This document shows positions 48,973 to 58,069 of a stretch of DNA of 64,000 nucleotides, one piece after another. The notes under the pieces were generated by a model. That model saw nothing but the letters and a program-made list of their open reading frames with translations. It was not told the origin of the DNA and did not search any database. The position numbers were made by a program, and so were the translations under genes. Every line of letters begins with the position of its first letter. The stretch's first letter is position 1. The stretch covers positions 66,878,841 through 66,942,840 of the forward strand of contig NC_092048.1 of the NCBI RefSeq assembly GCF_003086295.3, written 5' to 3'. Source of the DNA: Arachis hypogaea. Taxonomy: Eukaryota > Streptophyta > Magnoliopsida > Fabales > Fabaceae.

Positions 48973-50524
48973 CAACACCAAACTTAAAGCTTGCTTGTCC
49001 CCAAGCAAAAAAAGATTTATTGAGAAGAAAGAATGAAATGGAAGAGGATGTTCATGCTAGTAGAGTGTTATTGGTAGTTCATGGGGTTTTATGTTGATAT
49101 GTAAACACTCACTTTTTTATTGACTCTTAAGCCTAGAAAGTCTCCTTCAAGCTTCAAGTAACATACTGCTATGACCTCTCATTATTCCTTTATCCTTGGC
49201 TATTATTTTGTTCATAAGCTTTATTTGAGTGTCATGTGTAGCAAGTTCATTTTCTTTTCGTTATACTTGACACATTATTCACTACAGACACTTGGCTCAC
49301 ATTCCTTCTTAAAACATTGATGCCCAGCACCTCTTTGGGCTACTAAATGCCTTATAGTTAGGTTGCTATTGATAATGGACTTTCAGTTGATGATCCCGGG
49401 TTAGTTAACCCAAGTCACCAAGTGTTGATGCACTCCAAAGAGCTTAATAATCCAAGCAAATCCTAGTACAAAGACACCACAGGCATATATTCTAAGGTTC
49501 AAGCTATTGGTGTCTAGCTTTGTTTCTTTTTGTTTTTCTTTTGTTCTGTTGCCATTTTTGGCTTTTCTTCTCTCTTTTTGTTTTTGTTTTTCTTTTCAAC
49601 CAAGGACTTTTATTTGATTGAGATTCATAGACAGTAAGCTACTTTCTACTTAGAGGGAGACATCCTAGTTCTTTTATTCACTAAAAGTGAGCTATTATAC
49701 AATCTCACACACACACCACCACTTACTTTTATTATACTTCTATCTAACAGAGAACTGTCTCACTTCACTTTCAAATATTTCTTTTATTGAATTAAAGATG
49801 TAGGGGACCAAGCATGCTTTTTGTTCAGTGAAAGTAAACACACAAGCACACACATAGGCTAGCTTACTTATTTTAAGAGTGATTCTACTTGTATTAGATG
49901 AACACTTTAACAAAACACAAGTCAAAACATCTTTCAACAGCAAGAGTTAAGTGTAATTACAACCTATTGGGTTGCAGTTCCTTTGTCCTTCCTTCTGTTG
50001 TCCCCTTTTGAGTTATGATGCATAGTGTCTTCAAATGGTGGTGAATTCTCTGCACAATTCTCAAAAGTTGCTTGCTTCTCAAGCCCTTAGATGACCAGTT
50101 AGTATGCATGAATTGAGTGTGGCTTGTGGATTTAATTTGGTGTGGGAACACCAAACTTAATTTCTTGCCACTTTTCTGGATACAGTAGGTTAACTCTAGG
50201 CAAAATCTTGTGTCCTTGCTAAAGATTATGAAGTTAAGACTAAAAAGCAGTGGTTGAATAATCTGTTTGATTGCTTGGAACTAGCAATGTGCAGGAAGTT
50301 AGAATGTGCTTTTGAATGAGGTTTTGGTGGAACACCAAACTTAGAATCCTCCATTCTCCCTTAAGTTATTTTTGGTGTGCAACACCAAACTTAGCTCCTT
50401 GCAATACATATCAATTATTCAACACTTTTATTGAAAAAGCTATGAAAAGAAAACTACCTCAGGTTGGGTTGCCTCCCAACAAGCACTCTTTTATTGTCAC
50501 TAGCTTGACATCCTTCAAGTCCTT
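48973..50524 (-). other. Non-coding 3' spacer between integrase and 3' LTR
   Basis: About 1.55 kb downstream of integrase with no minus-strand frame longer than about 67 codons, so no env-like gene is visible. The motif TAAGTTTGGTGTT (minus strand) occurs four times: 48974-48986, 50147-50159, 50331-50343 and 50381-50393. The last three sit in small hairpins with TTTGGTG(T) arms and 3-4-nt loops (50136-50155, 50323-50339, 50371-50389). The first lies one base from the 3' LTR, where a polypurine tract would be expected; the adjoining minus-strand sequence is GT-rich rather than all purine. The run GGGGACAAGCAAGC about 25 bp further upstream could be the actual plus-strand primer region. Confidence 0.8.
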
Positions 50525-51667
50525 TCAAGAAGGCTGTAGGTTCTGGACCTCTTTTTCCTTATCCCATTGTCCTCCCACGTACAGCTTTGCTCTGTGACCA
50601 TTTGTTGTGAATTGATTCTTTGTTGCTTCATCTAGCAGTTCAATACTCCCGTAAGGAAAAACCTTTGTTACCAAGTATGGGCCAGTCCACTTAGACTTCA
50701 GTTTGCCAGGGAAAATCTTAAGCCTTGAATTATACAGGAGTACTTGCTGTCCTAGCTTGAATTCCTTCTTTGCGATCTTCTTGTCATGCCACCTCTTTGC
50801 TCTTTCCTTGTATATCTTAGCACTTTCATAAGCTTTTAGCCTAAATTCATCTAACTCATTTAGTTGTAACAACCTTTTCTCTCCTGCAGCTTGGGGATCA
50901 AGGTTGAGGAGTTTAGTGGCCCAAAAAGCTCTGTGTTCAAGCTCTACAGGGAGGTGGCAGGATTTGCCATACAATAGCTGAAAAAGTGACTTGCCAATAG
51001 GAGTTTTAAAAGCTGTCCTATATGCCCATAATGCATCCTCTAACTTCCTAGCCCAGTCTTTTCTTGTGATTCCCACTGTTTTCTCTAGGATCTTCTTTAA
51101 TTCCCTATTTGCTAGTTCAGCCTGGCCGTTAGTCTGAGGGTGGTAAGGTGTGGCTACTTTATGGATTACTCCATATTTGTGGAGGAGTTTCTCCATCTGT
51201 TTGTTGCAAAAGTGACCACCTCCATCACTAACCAGCCCCTTGGGCACCCCATATCTTGTGAAAATGTGCTTTTTAAGGAATTGGAGGACGATCTATGCAT
51301 CACAGGTGGTTGTGGCTATGGCTTTCACCTATTTTGATACATACTCTACTGCCACCAGGATATATCTGAAAGAGAAGGAAGGAGGAAAAGGTCCCATGAA
51401 ATCAATGCCCCATAAGTCAAACACCTCCACTTCCAGGATGAAATTTTGAGGCATCTCATTTCTCTTTGTTAGTCCTCCAGTTCTTTGACATTCATTGCAT
51501 TGGTGAACAAACTCTCTGGCATCCTTGAAGATGGTTGGCCAATAAAACCCACTCTGTAATACCTTTGCAGCTGTTCTCTCTGGTCCAAAGTGTCCACCAT
51601 ATGCTGAGCCATGGCAATGCCATAGTATGTCCTTCATTTCACTTTCAGGGACACACCTCCTAATCAT
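50525..51667 (-). pseudogene. pol: Integrase region of pol, two stops and out of frame with upstream pol
   Basis: Integrase would insert the cDNA into the genome. One reading frame covers an HHCC zinc-binding region (HCHGSAYGGHFG, then CNECQRT), the first core aspartate in GIDFMGPFP, the second in VSDGGGHF, the glutamate in [11 protein letters not shown], and a basic C-terminal part ([17 protein letters not shown]). No chromodomain is seen. Two TAG stops break it, at about 51326-51328 after VEYVSK and about 51293-51295 after TTTCDA. The frame also differs from the upstream gag-pol frame: a one-base slip near 51664-51680 ends that frame just as the integrase frame opens. The slip could be a real mutation or a consensus error; the two stops are substitutions and harder to explain as error. 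The product is unlikely to work. Confidence 0.92.
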
Positions 51668-54600
51668 TCATCAGAGCATCTCTTGAATAGAAAAGGTTCA
51701 TCCCACAAGAACTTCCTTACTTCATTGAGTAATTTCTTCATTTGTTGCTTGGAAAATTCTTGAGGTATCTTCCTTCCTACCTTGTAGTTTGCTATGTCAG
51801 CAAACCAAGGTGTTTGTTGAATTTGGAAGAGATGTTCATCAGAGAAGTTCTCATTGACTTGATGTGGCTTGTCTTGCTTAGCTTCTTGTGGCACTCTTGA
51901 TAGATGATCTACTACTTGATTTTCACTTCCCTTCCTATCCCTCACTTCAATATCAAATTCTTGTAGCAACAACACCCACCTGACAAGCCTTGGCTTTGAA
52001 TCCTGTTTAGACATTAAATACTTGAGGGCAGAATGGTCAGTGTATACTATAACTTTTGAGCCGATCAAGTATTGTCTAAACTTATCAAATGCATATACAA
52101 TTGCTAAAAGTTCTTTTTCAGTGGTGGTATAATTTTTCTGTGTTTCATTCAACACTTTGCTAGCATAATATATGACATGATGCAATTTGTCCTTCTTTTG
52201 CCCCAGTACAGCACCGATAGCAAGGTTGCTTGCATCACACATAAGTTCAAAAGGTAAATTCCAATCAGGGGGTGTGATGATTGGTGCTGTAATGAGCTTT
52301 CTCTTGAGAGTTTCAAAGGCATGTCTACAATTATCATCAAAAATGAAGGGAACATCATTCATTAGCGAATTGCTCAATGGTTTTGCTATTTTTGAAAAGT
52401 CCTTGATGAACCTTCTGTAGAAGCCAGCATGCCCAAGAAAACTTCTTACTGCTTTCACATTAACAGGTATAGGGAGTTTTTCAATAACTTCTATTTTAGC
52501 TTTATCAACTTCTATACCTCTACATGACACTTTATGCCCAAGAACTATTCCTTCCGGAACCATGAAATGGCATTTTTCCCAATTCAACACCAAATTAGTT
52601 TCTTGGCATCTTTTCAAAACAAGAGTTAAGTTATGCAAGCAAGTGTTAAATGAATTGCCAAAAACAGAAAAATCATCCATGAAGACTTCTAAAAATTTTT
52701 CCACCATATCAGAAAAAATAGAAAGCATACACCTTTGAAAAGTGGCTGGGGCGTTGCATAGCCCAAAGGGCATCCTTCTATAGGCAAAAACTCCAAATGG
52801 GCATGTGAAGGAGGTCTTCTCTTGATCCTTGGGGTCCACCACTATTTGATTGTAACCCGAATACCCATCCAGGAAGCAATAATAAGCATGGCCTGCTAGT
52901 CTTTCCAACATTTGATCAATGAATGGTAAAGGAAAATGATCTTTTCTTGTTGCATCATTCAATTTCCTGTAGTCTATGCACATTCTCCACCCAATCACTG
53001 TCCTAGTGAGGATCAACTCATTCTTTTCATTGGTGATGACTGTCATTCCTCCTTTTTTTGGCACAACTTGAACCGGACTCACCCAAGAGCTGTCTGAGAT
53101 TGGGAAAATTATCCCTGCATTCCATAGCTTCATCACTTCTTTTTGAATCACCTCTTTCATGGTTGGGTTGAGTCTTCTTTGAGGTTGAACCACAGGTTTT
53201 GATTCTTCCTCCAATAAAATTTTATGCATACAAATAGCAGGGCTGATGCCTTTGATGTCCTCAATTGTCCACCCCAAGGCTGTTTTGTGAGTTTTTAATA
53301 CTTCAATCAACCTTGCTTCCTCATCCATGTTCAAAGAGGAATTTATAATTACTGGAAATGCCTCTGTTTCCCCAAGAAACACGTATTTGAGGTGAGGAGG
53401 GAGAGGTTTTAACTCCTGTTTTGGTTTGTCCTCTTTCTTGTCTTCAATGAGTATTTCTATCACTTCCTCTCTTTGTTCTTTCTGATGCTCCAAATAGTTG
53501 TCTTCAAACATTTCTTCTACCAGCCCTTCAATCATGTCCACATTCATGTAATTTTCTTGCTCTGAGGGGTGTTGCATTGATTTGAAGACATTGATTACCA
53601 TTTGTTCATCATGCACCCTGAAGGTCATTTCTCCCTTCTCCACATCAATAGTGGTTCTTGCTGTGGCTAGAAATGGTCTCCCCAAGATGATTGAGCTGCT
53701 CCCTTCCCCTTCTGTGTCTAAGATCACGAAGTCTGCGGGGAAGATAAACTTTCCAACCTTCACTAGTAAATTCTCCACAATACCATTGGGTGTCTTGATT
53801 GATCTATCAGCCATGACTAGTGACATCCTGGTGGGTTTAATTTCTTCTATGGCAAGCTTTCTCATCAATGATAGAGGCATCAAGTTGATGCTGGCACCTA
53901 GATCACACAGGGCGTTTTCCAATGTTATCTTGCCTATGGTGCATGAGACTACAAAACTCCCTGGATCTTTGAGCTTTGGTGGGATACCCATCTGGATCAC
54001 AGCGCTACATTCTTCAGTGAGCATGATAGTTTCCTTTTCTTGCCAACTTCTCTTCTTGTTGATTAGCTCCTTCATGAACTTGGCATATAGGGGCATCTGC
54101 TCCAGTGCCTCAGCCAAGGGGATATTTATCTCCAACTTCTTGAAAGTCTCAAGGAACTTGTGAAATTGTTGGTCTTTTGCCTCCTTGTTGAATCTCTGGG
54201 GATATGGCAGTGGAGGTACAAAGGCCTTCTCTGCTTGTTGCTTTTGATTCTTTGTTGGCTCTTCAATTGCTTCATTCCCCTTTTTTGGAATTTTTGATTG
54301 TTTCTCCTTTTCTTGAATTTGTTTTGAAGCTTGCTTGCTTGCCATTGCATCATCATCATTGGCTTCTTCCGTTTGTGTTGACTGTTCCTCTTCTAGTGGT
54401 CTCTTGCTGCTCTTCAATGTTCTCCCGCTCCTTAATTGTATTGCCTTGCATTCTTCCTTAGGATTTGGGATTGTGTCACTCGGCAATGAACTTGAAGGTC
54501 TCTCAACAGAAATCTGTTTGGAGATTTGCCCAATTTTCCTCTCTAGGCTCTTTATGGAGGCTTCATGGTTCTTGGTTGTCATTTCCTGGTGTTTCAATAT

Positions 54601-56001
54601 TTTATCCATCAAGGTCTCCAAGTTAGTGAGTCTTTGAGATTCAGGTGATACTTGAGGTGGGTTATGAGATGTGGGTGGTGGATGGTAGGCATTTTGGTTG
54701 GTGGGTTGGTTATTGGATTGGTACTGGTTGGGGTAGTTATTTTGAGGTTTTCTGTAGGGGTTCTGGTTAGTTTGCTGTTGGTTGTGGTTTTGGTTGCTTC
54801 TTGGGTTGTCTTGGTTTGAGTTCCTCTGCCATGGTTTTTGGTTTTGGGTGTGATTATCTCCCCATCTGAGGTTTGGGTGGTTCTTCCAGGATGGATTGTA
54901 TGTATCACCATACACTTCATTTGGTCCTCGGTTGTGCATATACTGTACTTGCTCTTGTTGTTGTTCTTCTTGAGTTTCTTCATTTTGCCCCCATGTGGAT
55001 GATGGTTGGCTTGTGTTAACTGCTACAACTTGGAGGCTATCAATCCTCTTGGCCATTTGCTCAAATTGTTGTTGAATTTGCTGTTGCATCATCTTGTTTT
55101 GAGCCAAGATTGAGTCCACTCCTTCTAGCTCCATTACTCCTCTCCTTTGTGATGGTTGGCGATTTCTTTGGTGAGCAAAGAAATATTGATTGTTGGCCAC
55201 CATGTCAATAAGATTTTGAGCTTCTTCTGCTGTTTTCATCAGTTGCAATGATCCTCTAGCTGAGTGGTCAAGTGATTCTTGAGCCTTTAGAGTGAGTCCT
55301 TCATAGAAGTTCTGTAGCTTGTCCCACTCAGTGAACATTTCTGGTGGACATTTCCTCAGCAGAGCCTTGTATCTCTCCCATGCTTCATACAGATTTTCAG
55401 CATCCAATTGTGTGAATATTTGCACCTCAGTTTTCAGCCTGATGACTCTTTTAGGTGGATAGAATTTGGCTAGAAATTTAGTCACCAAATCATCCCAGCT
55501 AGTGATGCTTCCTTGAGGAAAAGTTTCAAGCCATTGTGCGGCCTTGTCCCTTAATGAGAACGGGAACAGCAGAAGCTTGTAGGTCTCAGGATTCACGCCA
55601 TTGGACTTGACAGTGTCACAAATCCTTAAGAAGGTAGATAGATGTTGATTTGGATCCTCCAATGGTCCTCCCCCAAACGAGCAGTTGTTTTGGACCAATG
55701 TAATGAGTTGTGGCTTCAATTCAAAGTTATTTGCATTGACATTAGGGGTGAGAATGCTACTTCCACAATGTCTAGCATTTGCAAAGGTGTAGGAGGCCAA
55801 AACTCTCCTCTGGGGTAGGTTGTTGTTGTTATTGTCTGCTCCACCAGGTGGATTGGTTGAATGTTCCTCCATATCTTGGAATTCTTCTTCTGATTCCTCT
55901 TCTCCAACAATATTTTTCCCTCTTTCAGCTCTTCTTAACCTCCTGAGAGTTCTTTCGTCTTGTTCATGAAAGGGGGGTGTGGTTCTTCTTGTACCTGACA
56001 T
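51664..56001 (-). CDS. gag-pol: Gag-protease-RT-RNase H polyprotein of the Athila-type element
   Basis: Open frame of about 1,445 codons, single and unbroken through RNase H. The ATG at 56001 (MSGTRRT) is preferred over the upstream ATG at 56043 because it is shared with the truncated copy. Approximate order in residues: acidic N-terminus; gag core 105-235 (FPFSLRDKAAQW); N/Q-rich region 340-440 with no CCHC zinc knuckle seen; protease at 700 (CDLGASIN); RT about 955-1130 with RRMPFGLCNAPATFQ and FMDD at 1107-1110; RNase H with acidic residues in MCDAS (1256), TEKEL (about 1295), YTDHS (1322) and VVDHLS (1365). The usual protease triad D-T/S-G is here D-L-G, as in Athila relatives. The frame ends at 51664, just before integrase, because of a one-base slip. 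Particle assembly and cDNA synthesis may be possible; integration would need an integrase from elsewhere. Confidence 0.95.
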   Translation of the reverse strand: MSGTRRTTPPFHEQDERTLRRLRRAERGKNIVGEEESEEEFQDMEEHSTNPPGGADNNNNNLPQRRVLASYTFANARHCGSSILTPNVNANNFELKPQLITLVQNNCSFGGGPLEDPNQHLSTFLRICDTVKSNGVNPETYKLLLFPFSLRDKAAQWLETFPQGSITSWDDLVTKFLAKFYPPKRVIRLKTEVQIFTQLDAENLYEAWERYKALLRKCPPEMFTEWDKLQNFYEGLTLKAQESLDHSARGSLQLMKTAEEAQNLIDMVANNQYFFAHQRNRQPSQRRGVMELEGVDSILAQNKMMQQQIQQQFEQMAKRIDSLQVVAVNTSQPSSTWGQNEETQEEQQQEQVQYMHNRGPNEVYGDTYNPSWKNHPNLRWGDNHTQNQKPWQRNSNQDNPRSNQNHNQQQTNQNPYRKPQNNYPNQYQSNNQPTNQNAYHPPPTSHNPPQVSPESQRLTNLETLMDKILKHQEMTTKNHEASIKSLERKIGQISKQISVERPSSSLPSDTIPNPKEECKAIQLRSGRTLKSSKRPLEEEQSTQTEEANDDDAMASKQASKQIQEKEKQSKIPKKGNEAIEEPTKNQKQQAEKAFVPPLPYPQRFNKEAKDQQFHKFLETFKKLEINIPLAEALEQMPLYAKFMKELINKKRSWQEKETIMLTEECSAVIQMGIPPKLKDPGSFVVSCTIGKITLENALCDLGASINLMPLSLMRKLAIEEIKPTRMSLVMADRSIKTPNGIVENLLVKVGKFIFPADFVILDTEGEGSSSIILGRPFLATARTTIDVEKGEMTFRVHDEQMVINVFKSMQHPSEQENYMNVDMIEGLVEEMFEDNYLEHQKEQREEVIEILIEDKKEDKPKQELKPLPPHLKYVFLGETEAFPVIINSSLNMDEEARLIEVLKTHKTALGWTIEDIKGISPAICMHKILLEEESKPVVQPQRRLNPTMKEVIQKEVMKLWNAGIIFPISDSSWVSPVQVVPKKGGMTVITNEKNELILTRTVIGWRMCIDYRKLNDATRKDHFPLPFIDQMLERLAGHAYYCFLDGYSGYNQIVVDPKDQEKTSFTCPFGVFAYRRMPFGLCNAPATFQRCMLSIFSDMVEKFLEVFMDDFSVFGNSFNTCLHNLTLVLKRCQETNLVLNWEKCHFMVPEGIVLGHKVSCRGIEVDKAKIEVIEKLPIPVNVKAVRSFLGHAGFYRRFIKDFSKIAKPLSNSLMNDVPFIFDDNCRHAFETLKRKLITAPIITPPDWNLPFELMCDASNLAIGAVLGQKKDKLHHVIYYASKVLNETQKNYTTTEKELLAIVYAFDKFRQYLIGSKVIVYTDHSALKYLMSKQDSKPRLVRWVLLLQEFDIEVRDRKGSENQVVDHLSRVPQEAKQDKPHQVNENFSDEHLFQIQQTPWFADIANYKVGRKIPQEFSKQQMKKLLNEVRKFLWDEPFLFKRCSDE

Positions 56002-56181
56002 ACAAGCAGAACATAAGAAACACACAAACCAGTGACACTTCAATATACTGCTAGAATGAAGTTTTAGTTAGCTTAAGCAAAAATTCAAACAGTTAGTGGG
56101 TTAAGTGAAAATTAAAGGAAAGAAAAGAAAAAGTACTTGATCTAGATCTCCACTTTACTTAATCATTGTCAATCTAATCAA

Positions 56182-56199
56182 TCCCCGGCAACGGCGCCA
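56182..56199 (-). other. Primer-binding site for tRNA-Asp
   Basis: Plus-strand tccccggcaacggcgcca is an exact match, from memory, to the last 18 bases (with CCA) of plant tRNA-Asp (GUC). It lies 6 bp from the inner edge of the 5' LTR. This is a primer site, not a tRNA gene. Confidence 0.93.
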
Positions 56200-57112
56200 A
56201 AAACTTGATGTGCGGAAAACGATCCGACACAAAACTCACCGGCAAGTGCACCGGGTCGCATCAAGTAATAAAGACTCACGGGAGTGAGATCGATCCCACA
56301 GGGATTGAAGGATTTAGCAATTTTTAGTTTAGTGGTTGATTTAGTCAAGCGAATCAAGATTTGGTTGAGAGATTTGTGATTAACCGAATTTAACTTGTAT
56401 AGAAAGTAAAGAAAATGGGTAAATTGCATGAAATTAAAGAGAGCTGGAATTTAAAGTGCTGAATCTTAAAGAGTAAGAAATTAAATGGCAGAAACTTAGA
56501 ACGCAAGAAATGTAAATTGCAAAATCTTAAAGTGCAAGAAATGTAAACGGCTTGAATTGTAAAGGGAATAGGGAGTTGGATTTGCAGAAATTAAACAAGG
56601 AAAAGTAAAATTTCAACAAGCAGAGAAATAGAAGATGACTTGGATTGAATCAGATCTAAAAACAGAATTGTAAATGAGCATGAAAAGTGTTAAACAGAGA
56701 AAGTAAAATGAGAATTTAGATCTCAGGACTCAAGAGACTAGATAACCGAGTGTAGATCTCAATGCCTTCCTAGATCCAACAAGAACAATTGCAAAGGATT
56801 TGTAAATTTCAGAAAAAGTAGATGAAGAAGCAATTAATCAAAATGGAAATTCAATTATGCAGTAAAATGAAATGGAGAGATCTAGGATGAGACTGAAACA
56901 GATTTCCTTCAATTTTCCAACCCAAGATCCAAGACAAGGAAAGTAAAGAGTGCTGGGCAAGAACAAGGAAGAAGAGAGATCAATTCTCCTCCCAAATTCT
57001 CTTGAATTAAAACAACAATGCCAAGAAATGTAAAGTGAGCTCTCTACTAAGTGTCCTAATCAAAACCGAAAAGAAAGCTCCCATAAAAACTTAAATCCTA
57101 TGCTATTTATAC

Positions 57113-57121
57113 ACTTTCTTC
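57113..57121 (-). promoter_or_regulatory. Candidate TATA box of the 5' LTR
   Basis: TATAAATAG on the minus strand, about 940 bp inside the LTR. This would drive the genomic transcript toward gag at 56001. U3 would be about 0.95 kb, and R plus U5 about 0.9 kb. Confidence 0.72.
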
Positions 57122-57392
57122 AAATGGTTTTCAAGCCTTCAATTGGGCCTTTGCTCTTGATGGAATTGGGTTGATAGAGGCCTTGGTTGATCGCTCTTGG
57201 AGTTTGGAGAAGAACCGAATTGAACCGGGTTTGGAATCATGTAAGCTTGAGTAAAAGTTTGAGTAAAAGTTTGAGGCAAACTTTTACTCAAACTTTTCAC
57301 ATCAGCCACCCCATTTTGCTGATACCAACGTTTGAGCTAAAGTTTGGGGTCAAACTTTTGCTCAAACGTTGGCCTCCCCTTGCACACTCATG

Positions 57393-57580
57393 GCGCTAAC
57401 GTTTGCCAAAAAGTTTGAGGCAAACGTTGGCGCAAGCTTTTGCTCTCCAGGGTGTGTTGTTCATGGCGCCAACGTTTGCCAAAAAGTTTGAGGCAAACGT
57501 TGGCGCAAACTTTTGCTCTCCAGGGTGTTGATTTTTGATGCCAACGTTTGCCAAAAAGTTTGAGGCAAACGTTGGCTCAA
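57393..57580. repeat. Tandem hairpin repeats in the 5' LTR
   Basis: Three modules 73-74 bp apart. The second (57466-57480 with 57492-57506) has perfect 15-bp arms. The first carries one mismatch (GCGCTAACG) and the third ends GGCTC instead of GGCGC. Confidence 0.92.
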
Positions 57581-58064
57581 GCTTTTCTCCCAAAAGTTTG
57601 AGCTAAAGTTTGAGGCAAACTTTTGCTCAAGCTTTTTGCCCAAAAGTTTGCACAAAAGTTGGAGGCAAACTTTTGGTCCAGCTTTTTGCTCCCTGGTTCA
57701 TTTTCACTTATTCCAAAAGTTTGAGCTAAAGTTTGAGGCAAACTTTTGCTCAAACTTTTTGTCCTCTCTTCCTCCTAGCCATTCCTTCTTGCTTCAACCT
57801 TTCTCCAAGCTTTCTTCACCTATCATTAATAAACCAAACACATCAAAGCTATGCTCAAAATCATGAGATATTCATTCTTTCATAATATGTGACAATTATA
57901 GCATAAAACCTCATGAAATTGCATTAATTCATCTATGATTGATTAAATCAAAGGAAGCATGAAAATCTACCCAATTAGCTTGCTTATGGCTCAAGAAAGT
58001 GCATAAATCAATTGAAAATAAAAGAAAAAGGCTAGTGAAACTAGGCTAAGATGACTTGTCATCA

Positions 58065-58069
58065 CTATC
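58065..58069. repeat. Target-site duplication, right copy (ctatc)
   Basis: ctatc follows the LTR end TCATCA and matches the normal monomer sequence gctatc. It pairs with ctatt at 47160-47164. Confidence 0.75.

Larger units (their letters stand above)
47165..58064 (-). mobile_element. Near-complete Athila-type Ty3/gypsy retrotransposon (10,900 bp)
   Basis: Read on the minus strand: 5' LTR (58064 to 56206), tRNA-Asp primer site, leader, gag-protease-RT-RNase H, integrase, a 1.55 kb non-coding 3' spacer, and the 3' LTR (48972 to 47165). Athila assignment rests on the tRNA-Asp primer, the gag core, the DLGAS protease motif and the RT block with RRMPFGLCNAPATFQ and FMDD. The Athila lineage often carries an env-like frame after pol; none is seen here. 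The integrase has two stops and lies in a different frame from the upstream pol. The LTRs show five differences in their first 240 bp or so, implying a fairly recent insertion. A 4-of-5 target duplication flanks the element. Confidence 0.95.
56206..58064 (-). repeat. 5' LTR of the full-length element (1,859 bp)
   Basis: Bounded by TGATGTGCGG at 56206 and gacttgtcatca ending at 58064. It carries one extra 51-bp unit of the gagctaaagtttgaggcaaac type near 57590-57645 compared with the 3' LTR. Hairpin modules lie at 57393-57580. The outer end contains a perfect inverted repeat, GATGAC-TT-GTCATC. Confidence 0.95.

Noticed and set aside
48973..50524. Env-like gene after integrase, as in some Athila elements
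   Set aside because: No minus-strand frame over about 67 codons and no signal or membrane segment that can be followed.
53582..54163. 193-codon plus-strand frame
   Set aside because: Antisense shadow of the gag-pol frame; no independent support.
56182..56199. tRNA-Asp gene
   Set aside because: Only the last 18 bases match. It is the primer-binding site of the retrotransposon.
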